From assembly GCA_044346745.1 (NCBI GenBank), contig JBIIYQ010000001.1, positions 1-64,000 on the forward strand: DNA of 64,000 bases, read 5' to 3'. The position numbers and the translations under genes were made by a program. Shown piece after piece: positions 25,215 through 34,182 of the stretch (position 1 is its first letter; each line of letters begins with the position of its first letter). The DNA is from UKL13-2 sp044346745 (lineage in GTDB: Bacteria; Pseudomonadota; Gammaproteobacteria; Burkholderiales; Usitatibacteraceae). The notes under the pieces are model-generated. The model had not been told where the DNA came from, did no database searches, and saw only the letters and a program-made list of their open reading frames with translations.

Positions 25215-27692
25215 CTATTCAGCCGCTTCCGCATAGGCGGGAGATGACGCCGTGCGGCTCGTTGGGGCGATCACGGCAATACCGAAGTTCTTGTCGAAGT
25301 CATCAACGCGAACGACTTCTTTGGTCAGCACACGTGCCCGCTTCCAGAGTGCGAGTTCCGTATCGGTGATAACAGACAACGACTTCGCCTCTTCAAATGC
25401 TGCGTCCTGCGTCTTCGCGGTGATGCGTCCAGCCTTTTGCGCGGCGCGCACCTTGGCTTCAATCGGCTCTGCCGCGACAACTGCATTCATGGCGGCGTTG
25501 AGTTGGCCCATGATGTCATTCTCGTCATTCGGCAAATACATGCCTGCAATGAGGCGATCACGCGCAGCAGACGGGGTAATGAGAATCTTCGCGACCTCGT
25601 GCCCGAGCTGGTCGGACGGCTGAATCAAAGTCATTCCCTTCGGAAATACCAAACGACGCAACACCCAAGCAATCGGTCGATTCGGGAAATTCTTGATGAT
25701 GCCGTCCATCGCCACCTGGATTTTGAACGCGCAATCATAGAGCGCCCACTTAAGCAGTGGTAACTCATCTTTTTGTTGTCCGCGCTCGTCATAGAATTTG
25801 AGCGAACACGACGACAAATAAAGGTAGGACAGTACGTCTCCCAACCGCGCGGAAAGTTTTTCTTTACGCTTCAGTGAGCCGCCGATCACAAACATCGACA
25901 CGTCCGCAAGCAAGGCGAATGCCGAGGAAAATCGGGTCATCTGTTGGTAATAGCGTTTTGTCTCCGGACAAGCTGGTGCAGGTAGGCCGACTCCAGCGGT
26001 GATACCCAGCCAAAGCGAACGACCGGCATTGCCCAGAGTGAACTTGATGTGTTCCCAAAACGCTTCGTCAAACGCCTCGAGCGAGTCTTCGCGTGCCGCT
26101 CTCATTTCCTTCAAGACCCATGGGTGACAGCGAATCGCGCCTTGCCCAAAGATGATCAGCGACCGCGTGAGAATGTTGGCCCCCTCCACAGTGATCGCGA
26201 TCGGCACCTGCTGATAGGCGCGTCCAAGGTAATTGTTTGGCCCTAGGCAGATGCCTTTACCACCATGAATGTCCATTGCGTCGACGACCACCTGTCGCAT
26301 GCGCTCGGTCGCGTGGTACTTTGATATGGCAGAAAGAACCGAGGGTTTCTCGCCAAGATCCAGCGCACCGGCAGTAATGGTGCGCGTTGCGTCCATTAGA
26401 TATGTCATCGCGCCAATTCTGGCGAGCGGCTCTTCGATGCCTTCGAACTTGCCAATGGCGGTCTTGAACTGCTGTCGAACGCGTGAATACGCGCCAGCGG
26501 TGAACGAGGTGACTTTGCCGGCTGCAATCGATTGTGCTGGTAAGGAAATCGAGCGTCCCGCCGCAAGACACTCCATCAGCATACGCCAGCCCTGCCCGAG
26601 CATCGCTTCGCCGCCAATGATCCATTCCATCGGAATAAACACATCTTTGCCGGAATTTGGGCCGTTCATGAACGCGGCGTTCAGCGTCATGTGGCGACGG
26701 CCAATCACAACGCCGGGATGGTTGGTGGGAATCAATGCGCAGGTGATACCAAGATCAGTTTCGCCGCCCAGTAATTTGTCTGGGTCGTACGCCTTGAAAG
26801 CCAAGCCGAGAATGGTCGCAATCGGGCCCAAGGTGATGTAACGTTTTTCCCATGTGACACGCAGCCCGATCGTTTCCACACCCTGCCACATTTGTTTGCA
26901 TACAATACCCGCGTCTGGCATTGACGCAGCATCCGAGCCGGCCTCCGGCGCAGTTAGCGCGAAACAAGGAATCTCAAGACCTTTTGCGAGCCGCGGCAGA
27001 TAGTAGTCTTTCTGAGCCTTGGTACCGTAGTGCATCAGCAATTCGCCTGGGCCTAACGAATTTGGCACCATGACCGAAACGGCGGCGGTCGAGGATCGCG
27101 TCGAGATCTTCATCACGACTTGGCTATGGCCATACGCGGAGAAACCCTTGCCGCCATACTCCTTCGGGATGATCATACCGAGGAAGCCGTGGTCCTTGAT
27201 GAAATGCCAGACACTCGGCGGCAGATCATGGGCTTGGTGTGTGATGTTCCACTCGTCCAACATGCTGCACAGCTCATGAGTTGGGCCGTCGATAAACGCC
27301 TGCTCTTCGGCAGACAGCGTGGCGCGCGGCACCGCGAGCCATTTATTCCAGTCTGGTTTGCCTGAAAAGAGATCACCATCCCACCAAACCGTACCGGCCT
27401 CGAGCGCTTCTTGCTCGGTGGAAGACATTTGCGGCAATAACTTCTTGTATGTCGCAAAAATCGGCGACGATAACAATGCGACGCGCAAGACTTTGCTGTT
27501 GGCGATTACAGCAAAGGCGATAAATGCGAGCCATAGCATGCCCGCCAGTACGCCAGTCACTGCGCCGGTCGCAGATCCGACCAGAAGGGTGATACACACA
27601 ACCACCGACCAGACCAGCGCTGATGCAGAGTGGTAGGCCAGTGCCCAAACGACAGCTAAGGCAACAAGTAGAGTAATGAAGAAATTCAACAT
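25215..27692 (-). CDS. fadE: Long-chain acyl-CoA dehydrogenase, FadE type
   Basis: From the ATG giving MLNFFITLLVALAVV, the protein is 825 residues, the size of the large FadE class. Two or three N-terminal membrane helices (about 1-75) precede an acyl-CoA dehydrogenase core (about 130-480, with FALTAPEAGSDAASMPD) and a C-terminal DUF1974 extension. It oxidises acyl-CoA to enoyl-CoA at the inner membrane. AAGGAAG lies upstream of this ATG. A 26-codon longer frame lacks support. It is the first structural gene of the module, next to the TetR regulator. Confidence 0.93.
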   Translation of the reverse strand: MLNFFITLLVALAVVWALAYHSASALVWSVVVCITLLVGSATGAVTGVLAGMLWLAFIAFAVIANSKVLRVALLSSPIFATYKKLLPQMSSTEQEALEAGTVWWDGDLFSGKPDWNKWLAVPRATLSAEEQAFIDGPTHELCSMLDEWNITHQAHDLPPSVWHFIKDHGFLGMIIPKEYGGKGFSAYGHSQVVMKISTRSSTAAVSVMVPNSLGPGELLMHYGTKAQKDYYLPRLAKGLEIPCFALTAPEAGSDAASMPDAGIVCKQMWQGVETIGLRVTWEKRYITLGPIATILGLAFKAYDPDKLLGGETDLGITCALIPTNHPGVVIGRRHMTLNAAFMNGPNSGKDVFIPMEWIIGGEAMLGQGWRMLMECLAAGRSISLPAQSIAAGKVTSFTAGAYSRVRQQFKTAIGKFEGIEEPLARIGAMTYLMDATRTITAGALDLGEKPSVLSAISKYHATERMRQVVVDAMDIHGGKGICLGPNNYLGRAYQQVPIAITVEGANILTRSLIIFGQGAIRCHPWVLKEMRAAREDSLEAFDEAFWEHIKFTLGNAGRSLWLGITAGVGLPAPACPETKRYYQQMTRFSSAFALLADVSMFVIGGSLKRKEKLSARLGDVLSYLYLSSCSLKFYDERGQQKDELPLLKWALYDCAFKIQVAMDGIIKNFPNRPIAWVLRRLVFPKGMTLIQPSDQLGHEVAKILITPSAARDRLIAGMYLPNDENDIMGQLNAAMNAVVAAEPIEAKVRAAQKAGRITAKTQDAAFEEAKSLSVITDTELALWKRARVLTKEVVRVDDFDKNFGIAVIAPTSRTASSPAYAEAAE

Positions 27693-27753
27693 GGCGCTTC
27701 CTTTTCGATAACGGGTCAGTCGTGCGGCGAACGTTTTACTTCCGTGGTATCTT

Positions 27754-28542
27754 TCAGTCTGATTCGGCAAACCATTGGTGCTGGTCCTGCGGTGTGCCGA
27801 CCGGCGCTCGCAGCCCAGCAGCCAAGAACGGTGCCAATCGCATTAGGAGTAGTTCATCGTTGTCGGCGTCATCCGGGCGAATCTGCGAAATCAACTTGAG
27901 ACCGTCACTTCCTGCCAACGTGTAGGAAAGCGCACCCATTACAAAGTGCAGCCGCCACGAGACCTCCTCACGAGGCAGATGTGGCAATGCCTCACCAAAT
28001 GCGGCACGGAAGCGACCAACCATCTCGGCATATTGCAGCGAGAGAAATTCGCGGATGAATGGAGCAGGGTCGGCGTAAGCTCGACCGAGTAAACGAAGAA
28101 AGTTCTTTCCGCCTTGTTCGTGATCTCGGGCTAACTTCAACGCGGGGATGAACATCGCGGAAATGATTCGCTCACAAGTTAACGGCTGGCCACCAGCGAC
28201 CGCCTGATAAGCAGCGAGCAGTGCCACGCGCTCGTGGTTCATGGGGTCCAGACGCCGGGTAAACACCGCCTGGAAGAGCTCCTCTTTGGAGCCAAAGTGA
28301 TAGTTGGAAGCGGCAACGTTAACCCCAGCGGCTGTTGTGATCAGGCGCAAACTGGTGGCCTCGAAGCCATGCTCCATAAACAGCTCTTCAGCTGCGTCGA
28401 GAATCCTGCGTTTGGTATCACCCACGTCGACCGACTTGTCGGTCAGCTTGCCGACCACAGCGGCACCGACGACGTCAGATACGCGAGCCGCATCTCCAGA
28501 GGTAACCTCTTGAGGCAGTCGCCGCACTACTGGTTGGCTCAT
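27754..28542 (-). CDS. TetR-family regulator of fatty-acid oxidation (PsrA/FadR-like)
   Basis: The 262-residue protein has a TetR helix-turn-helix (about 44-90: KRRILDAAEELFMEHGFEATSLRLITTAAGVNVAASNYHF, split here as one continuous domain) and a large ligand domain. The first 40 residues are an extra low-complexity extension. It lies 61 bases upstream of fadE on the same strand. A site close to the PsrA consensus occurs in its own leader. It therefore probably represses itself and the fad genes and is released by long-chain acyl-CoA or fatty acid. Regulation is inferred. Confidence 0.85.
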   Translation of the reverse strand: MSQPVVRRLPQEVTSGDAARVSDVVGAAVVGKLTDKSVDVGDTKRRILDAAEELFMEHGFEATSLRLITTAAGVNVAASNYHFGSKEELFQAVFTRRLDPMNHERVALLAAYQAVAGGQPLTCERIISAMFIPALKLARDHEQGGKNFLRLLGRAYADPAPFIREFLSLQYAEMVGRFRAAFGEALPHLPREEVSWRLHFVMGALSYTLAGSDGLKLISQIRPDDADNDELLLMRLAPFLAAGLRAPVGTPQDQHQWFAESD

Positions 28543-28585
28543 TGTCTTTTCATTTCAGTGAGTTACGCTGCAAGACCAAAGAATT

Positions 28586-28599
28586 CAAACGATTGTTTA
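28586..28599. promoter_or_regulatory. PsrA-like operator
   Basis: CAAAC GATT GTTTA fits the published PsrA pattern (G/C)AAAC N2-4 GTTT(G/C), apart from the last base. It sits 44-57 bases upstream of the TetR start and probably overlaps the promoter, consistent with autorepression. Confidence 0.5.
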
Positions 28600-28694
28600 A
28601 AACAAGCGTATTACCACTTATGGATAGGTGTCAATCACAATCGATGTTGCGGCGCAGCAACCGGGCGCGATGGATCATCGTTTCACTTGGGAAG

Positions 28695-28746
28695 TTCCAA
28701 TAACTCCTTCGTCCCAGCCTCCGCTGGGACGAAGGAGTTATTGGAA
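28695..28746. repeat. Perfect palindrome with 24-bp arms
   Basis: Two perfectly complementary 24-base arms surround the loop CTCC; the outer part is ttccaataactcc and the inner part gtcccagc. It lies in the 330-base gap between the TetR gene and the short basic gene. There is no T-run. It resembles dispersed extragenic palindromes built on cgtcccagc...gctgggacg. The rest of the gap holds only the operator and a terminator. Confidence 0.85.
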
Positions 28747-28829
28747 CCCCATTGTGGTGGAGACCATCTGGTGGGCACGTTGAGACACTTATGCCTGGAA
28801 AGGTGCGTGAATAAACGACTTTCACCAAC

Positions 28830-28855
28830 AAAAAAGCCGCTCGATGAGCGGCTTT
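28830..28855 (-). terminator. Rho-independent terminator of the short basic gene
   Basis: Read on the minus strand, gagcggcttt-like arms (10 bp) close a three-base loop and are followed by six T residues. It starts about 19 bases after the stop of the 43-residue basic protein and so marks that gene as a separate transcription unit. Confidence 0.8.
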
Positions 28856-28873
28856 CTTTGAAATGCACAAAAT

Positions 28874-29005
28874 CTAGTTCTTCTTGATTGCTTCCAACAT
28901 CTTAAAGGTCGACTTGTTTGCGCCGATGAAAAGGCGTTTGAAATATTTGCCTAAACAACGACGCTCTAGCGCGTTGCGGCGGGTACGCTTGCGTTCGCCT
29001 GCCAT
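28874..29005 (-). CDS. Short highly basic protein (43 residues)
   Basis: The frame MAGERKRTRRNALERRCLGK...MLEAIKKN follows an excellent AGGAG five bases before ATG. It ends just before a strong intrinsic terminator. The N-terminal third is Arg/Lys-rich and the rest amphipathic (YFKRLFIGANKSTFKM). The size and charge are like ribosome-associated or nucleic-acid-binding peptides, but it is not bS21 or bTHX and I do not recognise it. The dedicated ribosome site and terminator argue strongly that it is a real gene that length-limited annotation would miss. Confidence 0.7.
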   Translation of the reverse strand: MAGERKRTRRNALERRCLGKYFKRLFIGANKSTFKMLEAIKKN

Positions 29006-29089
29006 GGTGACTCCTATCGGTGATTAAGTTTCAAAGACTTTGAATTATAGAGGATTCGGCAGATCAGACTGTGCGAGTATTGCGCCCCG

Positions 29090-31798
29090 CTAAGCCGCCG
29101 CGCGCTGTAGCGATGCCTTAAGCGCTTCTGTTAGCGTACTCAGGCTCTCGCCCAAGTGCGCTTTCGCTTCCTTGCTCATCGGTTTTGCCATCGCCGCACG
29201 GATTTGCCCCTGCAACTGGATTGCACCGTCGCGCATCAGACTACGAACGTCGGCTGGACTGTTGGCGGTCGCGCGGGTCAGCGCGTTGCCGATACGCTTG
29301 ATGTGTTCACGCTGTAGGTTTCGACGCATGGTGCTGATTTCGCCGCCGGTTCGCAGTTCCGACCATATCGCGTTTTGCAGGGTATCGTAGACCTCGGACA
29401 ACTTCATCGCATCAACGGGTTTTGCTACCTTGTCCTGACTATCCAACAGACGCTGTGCGACTGTGTCCGCGTACAAGATATCCAAAGTCCCACGTTGCAA
29501 ATTCAGCACCGAGTTGGCAATCGAAATGTCTGGATTGCCGCGACCGGGGCCCCAGCGGTCAAAGTGATCAATGGAAAGTCGGGACACAAACTCAGGCTTC
29601 AATTTGAAACTATCCACCTTAAAGATACCGTCAGTCAACAGCTGCAGCGCTTCGCGTTGTTTGGCCACAGGTGTCGGCGTATAAAGGGCATTGGGACTAC
29701 CGGCACGATCACGCACGTGTTTTACACCACCAACATACTTGGCGAGTGACGGTGTTATTTGGCTGAGCGAGCGGAACCCGGATGAAAAGGAGCGGGTCAG
29801 GCGTTCGTAACTTTCTCCCGGTTTCAACTGTAGTGTTTGCAGTCGATCCCACAATTCACGTGTCAGCTTCATCCGTTTATGGTAGTACTCGATCGGGTCT
29901 GCGCCTAAGTCGCGCTGGTTGACTTCCGGATCCATGCCCGCGATCGCGTCCTCGTCGGTCGCGTAAGCGAGCAACGGATTCGTAGTGGCTTTCAGTGCAA
30001 TTGCTGCCAGTTCAGCCTTTTCAGTCTTCGGGTCGAGCGGCTTGTAGGCGTATTCGACCGCGAGGTAATCGTACGGGCCTAGCGTCGACATGACATATTC
30101 ACCCTGCTTCTCGCCATTCAGCGCGAGATTGAACGGGTTGTATTCCATCACCGATCCAGCAATGCCATTGACCTTTGTAAAGTTCGGGTCTTGGATCTGT
30201 TTGGCCGTGTAGATCATGGACGAACGGAAGTTATGGCGGAACCCTAAGGTGTGCCCTACCTCGTGCATGATGACGTCAAGCACATAGGCTTGGGCGAGTT
30301 TTTCGGCTTCGGGGGAGTCCATCTCTAATCCGCGCGCTTCCAAGACATCCATCGCGAAATTGAGGTCATGCGCCTTTTCCGACATGTAGTTGCACTGCAT
30401 GTATAGCGCCTGCTGCTTTAACGACGGCGTCATCGCACCGGCCAAAGCTGCGTCTAACACCAGCGGTTTGCCGATGTCTTCAACGACCAGTCGACGTGCA
30501 CCACGACCAAAGACGTCTGACATACCGATGTCCGCATCGAGGATCTCACCGGTACGCGGGTCCTTGTGCGATGGTCCGATCGCAAAACCGACATCGGCGC
30601 CGGTGAACCAACGCACGGACGCATGGCGCGCATCCATGGTGTCGAAATCGTCTTTTTCCGTCTGCTGTTTAGCCACAATCGCATCCTTGAAGCCAATCTT
30701 CTCAAACGCCTTGTTCCACTCGAGCACACCGAGTTCTACCGACTTGCGATATTTGATCGGGATATTCTTGTCCAGCCAAAACACGATCGGCTGTTTTGGC
30801 TCAGACAGCGCGGCGACCGCATCCTTCTTCTCAAGTCTCCAACGATTGACAAAGTGTTGCTTGGTCTTTGCCGACAAATCCTCATCGTAACTTACCCGTG
30901 TGCTCACGAAGTGTCCGACTCGCTCGTCGGCTACGCGCGGCGCCATCGGCTCATCCGGCAACTTCGCAAACGAATACATGAAGCTAACAAACAAGCTGCG
31001 CGGATCCGGTGTGGCCTGCGGAGGCGTAGGCATCGGTACCGGCGACGGCGTCAGCGGTGGCGCTGACAACTTCGGCACGTTGAAATGCGCTTGCACCTTC
31101 ATCGCCGTGATCATGTCATTGTTAGTGACTTGCGAAAAGCTGGTGTTGCGGGTATCAAGCGCGAATGGCATGCGGTAAGCAAACTCAAGGCGTGTCAGGT
31201 ATCCAGGGATATCGGCAAACAGCAGGGCGCTAGCGTCAATCAGAATCGCCTTGGACTCCGGATCCGCTGCAGATGCTGCAACCGCACTGGAAAGTAAGGA
31301 GTCCGAAAAACTCTCGGAGACAAACTGCGCTTGGGGTGTGCCTGGTGTTGCGTAAAACTCGGCGTTCTTCGCCAGTAGCTGAATCTGATTGCCAATTTTC
31401 TTGAACACTGCCATTTCAGCCCCGCCCATCTGCGAGCCGTACAAGCCACGCTCCCCAACGCTTTGCGGAATGTTGTAGGTGAAGAAAAATGGCTTATCGA
31501 ACTGCTCCGGCTTAATCGCCAGCCAGACTTTTTCATCCTTCTGGTAAGTCGTAAAGAACCCCGGCGTCATCTTTGCCTCTTTGATGATCTCGCGGAAGGG
31601 GCGCGGGGCGCTTGGCGTCGGCGCACCGGCCGCAGGTGCGCCCGATGCCGCAGTGGCACCGGTGGCCAGCGGAACTGGAGCACCTGTAGGCGCTTGGGCA
31701 AACCCTGAAGATGCAAACGTCGCAAGGACTACAGCAACGAGTGTTTTGCGTACCAGCGGTGTAAACGAATCGCGTGATGCTTTTAGAAACGACGGCAT
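29090..31798 (-). CDS. Secreted zinc-dependent metalloprotease (DUF5117/DUF4953 type)
   Basis: The 902-residue protein from MPSFLKASRDS has a signal peptide (about 18-37, ending SSGFAQ) and a Pro/Ala-rich linker. A long N-terminal DUF5117-like region precedes the metzincin-like zinc motif HEVGHTLGFRHNF (His512, Glu513, His516). The ATG has AGAAGGAAC upstream. A frame opening 88 codons earlier overlaps erpA and lacks support. The family consists of large secreted or periplasmic proteases with poorly known substrates. It stands alone, downstream of the erpA terminator. Confidence 0.88.
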   Translation of the reverse strand: MPSFLKASRDSFTPLVRKTLVAVVLATFASSGFAQAPTGAPVPLATGATAASGAPAAGAPTPSAPRPFREIIKEAKMTPGFFTTYQKDEKVWLAIKPEQFDKPFFFTYNIPQSVGERGLYGSQMGGAEMAVFKKIGNQIQLLAKNAEFYATPGTPQAQFVSESFSDSLLSSAVAASAADPESKAILIDASALLFADIPGYLTRLEFAYRMPFALDTRNTSFSQVTNNDMITAMKVQAHFNVPKLSAPPLTPSPVPMPTPPQATPDPRSLFVSFMYSFAKLPDEPMAPRVADERVGHFVSTRVSYDEDLSAKTKQHFVNRWRLEKKDAVAALSEPKQPIVFWLDKNIPIKYRKSVELGVLEWNKAFEKIGFKDAIVAKQQTEKDDFDTMDARHASVRWFTGADVGFAIGPSHKDPRTGEILDADIGMSDVFGRGARRLVVEDIGKPLVLDAALAGAMTPSLKQQALYMQCNYMSEKAHDLNFAMDVLEARGLEMDSPEAEKLAQAYVLDVIMHEVGHTLGFRHNFRSSMIYTAKQIQDPNFTKVNGIAGSVMEYNPFNLALNGEKQGEYVMSTLGPYDYLAVEYAYKPLDPKTEKAELAAIALKATTNPLLAYATDEDAIAGMDPEVNQRDLGADPIEYYHKRMKLTRELWDRLQTLQLKPGESYERLTRSFSSGFRSLSQITPSLAKYVGGVKHVRDRAGSPNALYTPTPVAKQREALQLLTDGIFKVDSFKLKPEFVSRLSIDHFDRWGPGRGNPDISIANSVLNLQRGTLDILYADTVAQRLLDSQDKVAKPVDAMKLSEVYDTLQNAIWSELRTGGEISTMRRNLQREHIKRIGNALTRATANSPADVRSLMRDGAIQLQGQIRAAMAKPMSKEAKAHLGESLSTLTEALKASLQRAAA

Positions 31799-31972
31799 TG
31801 GTGTTCCTTCTCTAATGGCGTGAAACGACGGAGGGTTCGGCTTGTCTGGAAAACGGACAGAGTTTCGCGAAGCTATTACTGGCTTCCTGAAAACGGAAAA
31901 CCATGCATTTACGACAAAACGCGAAAATGGTTCCAGCAATTGCCCTGAATAAAGACTGGCATGATTTACAGC

Positions 31973-31998
31973 AAAAAAAACGGAGCCTGAAGGCTCCG
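31973..31998 (-). terminator. Rho-independent terminator after erpA
   Basis: On the minus strand CGGAGCC, loop TTCA, GGCTCCG and eight T residues follow the erpA stop by about 20 bases. This is a textbook intrinsic terminator. Confidence 0.9.
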
Positions 31999-32018
31999 CT
32001 GGTCTACGGCGTTTCCCG

Positions 32019-32369
32019 TTAAACCGAGAAGGACGATCCGCAACCGCATGTGCTACTCGCATTTGGATTCTTGATCACAAACTGAGCGCCTTCCAGGCCT
32101 TCTGAGTAGTCAATCTCCGCCCCGATCAAGTACTGATAACTCATCGGGTCAATCAGTAATTGGACGCCATTCTTTTCCATTACCGTATCGTCTTCGTTGG
32201 ATATCTCGTCAAACGTGAAGCCGTACTGTAGCCCGGAGCACCCACCGCCGGTCACAAAGACGCGAAGTTTCAAGTCATCGTTGCCTTCTTCAACAATAAG
32301 CGCCTTGACCTTGTCAGCGGCGTTATCGGAAAAAACCAACGGGGCAGGCATCATGGACATGTCATTCAT
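32019..32369 (-). CDS. erpA: Iron-sulfur cluster insertion protein ErpA
   Basis: The 116-residue A-type Fe-S carrier has the three conserved cysteines: Cys44 in GGGCSG, and Cys108 and Cys110 in TCGCGSS. It delivers [4Fe-4S] clusters to apoproteins. AAGGAGATCCAA precedes the ATG. The length is normal for ErpA. It is followed by its own terminator, and in betaproteobacteria erpA commonly lies near rpsI-rplM, as here, which supports the assignment. Confidence 0.95.
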   Translation of the reverse strand: MNDMSMMPAPLVFSDNAADKVKALIVEEGNDDLKLRVFVTGGGCSGLQYGFTFDEISNEDDTVMEKNGVQLLIDPMSYQYLIGAEIDYSEGLEGAQFVIKNPNASSTCGCGSSFSV

Positions 32370-32432
32370 TTGGATCTCCTTACATCAATATTTCGGGACG
32401 GCAGAGTAATTGTCAAGCAGCGCGTTTGTGTT

Positions 32433-32837
32433 TCAGCCCTGTGCTGGTTTGAACTCGATGACTTTATCGCTGGCACGAACATCGGACTCGTGCACCATAC
32501 GTCCCATGACAATCGCCCCGACATGAATTTCGATGATCTTGTAAGTCACGTCACCCATCACACGAGCCTTTGGCATCAACTCAATATACTCGCACGCCTT
32601 GATTGGCCCGGCTACCGAACCATTAACAACAACATGGGCGACTTCAATGTCGCCCTCAATTTTTGCCAGCTCCGACAAGACCAATGTGCTGGGCTTGTCA
32701 CCAACAGCCTTGATGTTGCCCTTCACAGTACCATCCACTCGCAACCCGCCACTGAATTGGATATCTCCAGTGATGATGGAACCCGCGCCGATGAGGCTGT
32801 CGATTGGGCTGGGTTTGTTCGATTTTGCGTTAAACAT
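32433..32837 (-). CDS. Bactofilin family cytoskeletal protein
   Basis: The 134-residue protein is formed almost wholly of the bactofilin (DUF583) beta-helix, with repeats such as SGGLRVDGTVKGNIKA, LSELAKIEGDIEVAHVVVNGSVAG and MPKARVMGDVTYK. Bactofilins polymerise into cytoplasmic filaments that organise envelope or chromosome functions. GGGAG precedes the ATG. It lies directly downstream of the coiled-coil membrane protein gene (18 bases), suggesting a functional pair. Confidence 0.92.
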   Translation of the reverse strand: MFNAKSNKPSPIDSLIGAGSIITGDIQFSGGLRVDGTVKGNIKAVGDKPSTLVLSELAKIEGDIEVAHVVVNGSVAGPIKACEYIELMPKARVMGDVTYKIIEIHVGAIVMGRMVHESDVRASDKVIEFKPAQG

Positions 32838-32855
32838 AACGACTCCCTGCTGATC

Positions 32856-33647
32856 CTAAAAATTGAGGCTACGCTGAGCCCTAACTTCATAGCTAGGGAT
32901 CGCCAAGACTCGGACCTGTACACTTTTCAGTTGCGAACCTCCGGGAATTCTAAACCTGCCGTCAATTTTTTGGTAAATGCGGAATTCGATTGTACCGCCT
33001 GCGGCGCGCAATTGGCCCTCTTCTGGAAAGCTTAGGACGGTTGGTGTCGCCACACCGGGCACCTGTACCCGCGCGATGACCTGCACCTTGCCCTTAAAGT
33101 CCTGTTTGCGCTGTCCACCTTGGGTCAACAACAGTCGATAGCGGAATTCGTTGGGCAGCGCATCCGGTTCAACTTTAAAGTTCTGGATGGCAAATCCGTC
33201 CGGGACGCTACCAGAAGACATCACGTTGCGAAGAAAACCAAGGTCTTCCTTGAGCCCTGCGTTCTCATCTTGAAGCTGGGTTAGATTTTTTGTCAGCTCC
33301 GCTTGCGCCGCTGTTTCGACCTTAAGCTGACTTTCTTTGTCATTTAACATGGATTTGGTCGTCTCGTAGCCCAACTTAAGACGCAAATTTTCCGCTTTCA
33401 GCGACTCGATCTGCGCCTTGGCCTCCTCACGGCTAAACCCGGTGATCCGGTAGCTATTGTCAACAATCACCCAAGCAATCGCGCAGGCTACCCCCATCGC
33501 CAAGCCATATGCACCGACCTTTACATACCATGGCACATGCGATTGAATCGCCACCTTTTCGGAGCGAATACCTATCTTTGAGCGAATCCTGCGCCACGAT
33601 CCGCGTAATTTTATCTGGCCCAACATAGACGCTGATTGTCGGTGCAT
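32856..33647 (-). CDS. Membrane protein with coiled coil (DUF6776-like)
   Basis: The protein has one N-terminal membrane helix (VGAYGLAMGVACAIAWVIV), a coiled coil (EEAKAQIESLKAENLRLK to QDENAGLKEDLGFL) and a C-terminal beta domain (YRLLLTQGGQRKQDFKG... FRIYQKIDGRFRIP). This matches proteins labelled DUF6776 in betaproteobacteria, found next to bactofilins. The start is uncertain. The ATG used gives 263 residues, and a TTG 18 codons upstream is also open. The periplasmic domain could link the bactofilin to the cell wall, which is inferred from context. Confidence 0.75.
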   Translation of the reverse strand: MHRQSASMLGQIKLRGSWRRIRSKIGIRSEKVAIQSHVPWYVKVGAYGLAMGVACAIAWVIVDNSYRITGFSREEAKAQIESLKAENLRLKLGYETTKSMLNDKESQLKVETAAQAELTKNLTQLQDENAGLKEDLGFLRNVMSSGSVPDGFAIQNFKVEPDALPNEFRYRLLLTQGGQRKQDFKGKVQVIARVQVPGVATPTVLSFPEEGQLRAAGGTIEFRIYQKIDGRFRIPGGSQLKSVQVRVLAIPSYEVRAQRSLNF

Positions 33648-33720
33648 GGTCGTTCGAAATGCGTGCCGAAACGAGAAGGGCTCCTTGTCGCAATGTGGCA
33701 ACAGAAGCCAGTGCCTCGAA

Positions 33721-33753
33721 GGACAAAAAGCCGCATCAAGCGGCTTTTTGTCC
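33721..33753. terminator. Bidirectional intrinsic terminator
   Basis: The 14-base perfect arms ggacaaaaagccgc and gcggctttttgtcc enclose a five-base loop, with A- and T-runs inside the arms. It lies 26 bases after the rpsI stop on the minus strand and ends that operon. Confidence 0.85.
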
Positions 33754-33778
33754 TGTTTCTACGTCGCCCAATTCTCAA

Positions 33779-34171
33779 TTAGCGCTTCGAGAATTGCTTG
33801 CGACGGCGTGCCTTGTGCAAGCCAACTTTTTTACGTTCCACTTCCCGCGCATCGCGAGTAACTAAGCCGGCTTTCGACAACTGAGACTTCAGCGTTGCAT
33901 CGAAATCGATCAGAGCACGGGTGATGCCGTGACGCACAGCGCCAGCCTGACCGGATTCGCCACCACCAAAAACGTTGACCATGATGTCAAATGTGTCAGC
34001 ATTCCCCGTCAGCTCTAGCGGCTGGCGGGCCACCATACGACCGGTCTCGCGAGAAAAATAGATGTCGATAGGCTTGTCATTGACAACAATGTTGCCCTTG
34101 CCAGGCTTGATAAAAACGCGTGCAACCGCACTTTTGCGGCGACCCGTACCATAGTGATATTTACCGACCAT
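33779..34171 (-). CDS. rpsI: Small-subunit ribosomal protein uS9
   Basis: The 130-residue protein has the S9 signature (GGGESGQAGAVRHGITRALI) and the basic tail ending KARRRKQFSKR, which contacts P-site tRNA. It follows rplM by 11 bases, the universal rplM-rpsI operon. The length is normal. Confidence 0.98.
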   Translation of the reverse strand: MVGKYHYGTGRRKSAVARVFIKPGKGNIVVNDKPIDIYFSRETGRMVARQPLELTGNADTFDIMVNVFGGGESGQAGAVRHGITRALIDFDATLKSQLSKAGLVTRDAREVERKKVGLHKARRRKQFSKR

Positions 34172-34182
34172 TTTCGGGTTCC

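Noticed and set aside
31798..32062. 88-codon N-terminal extension of the zinc metalloprotease reaching into erpA
   Set aside because: It crosses the erpA terminator and lacks a ribosome site, while the internal ATG has one and begins a normal signal peptide.
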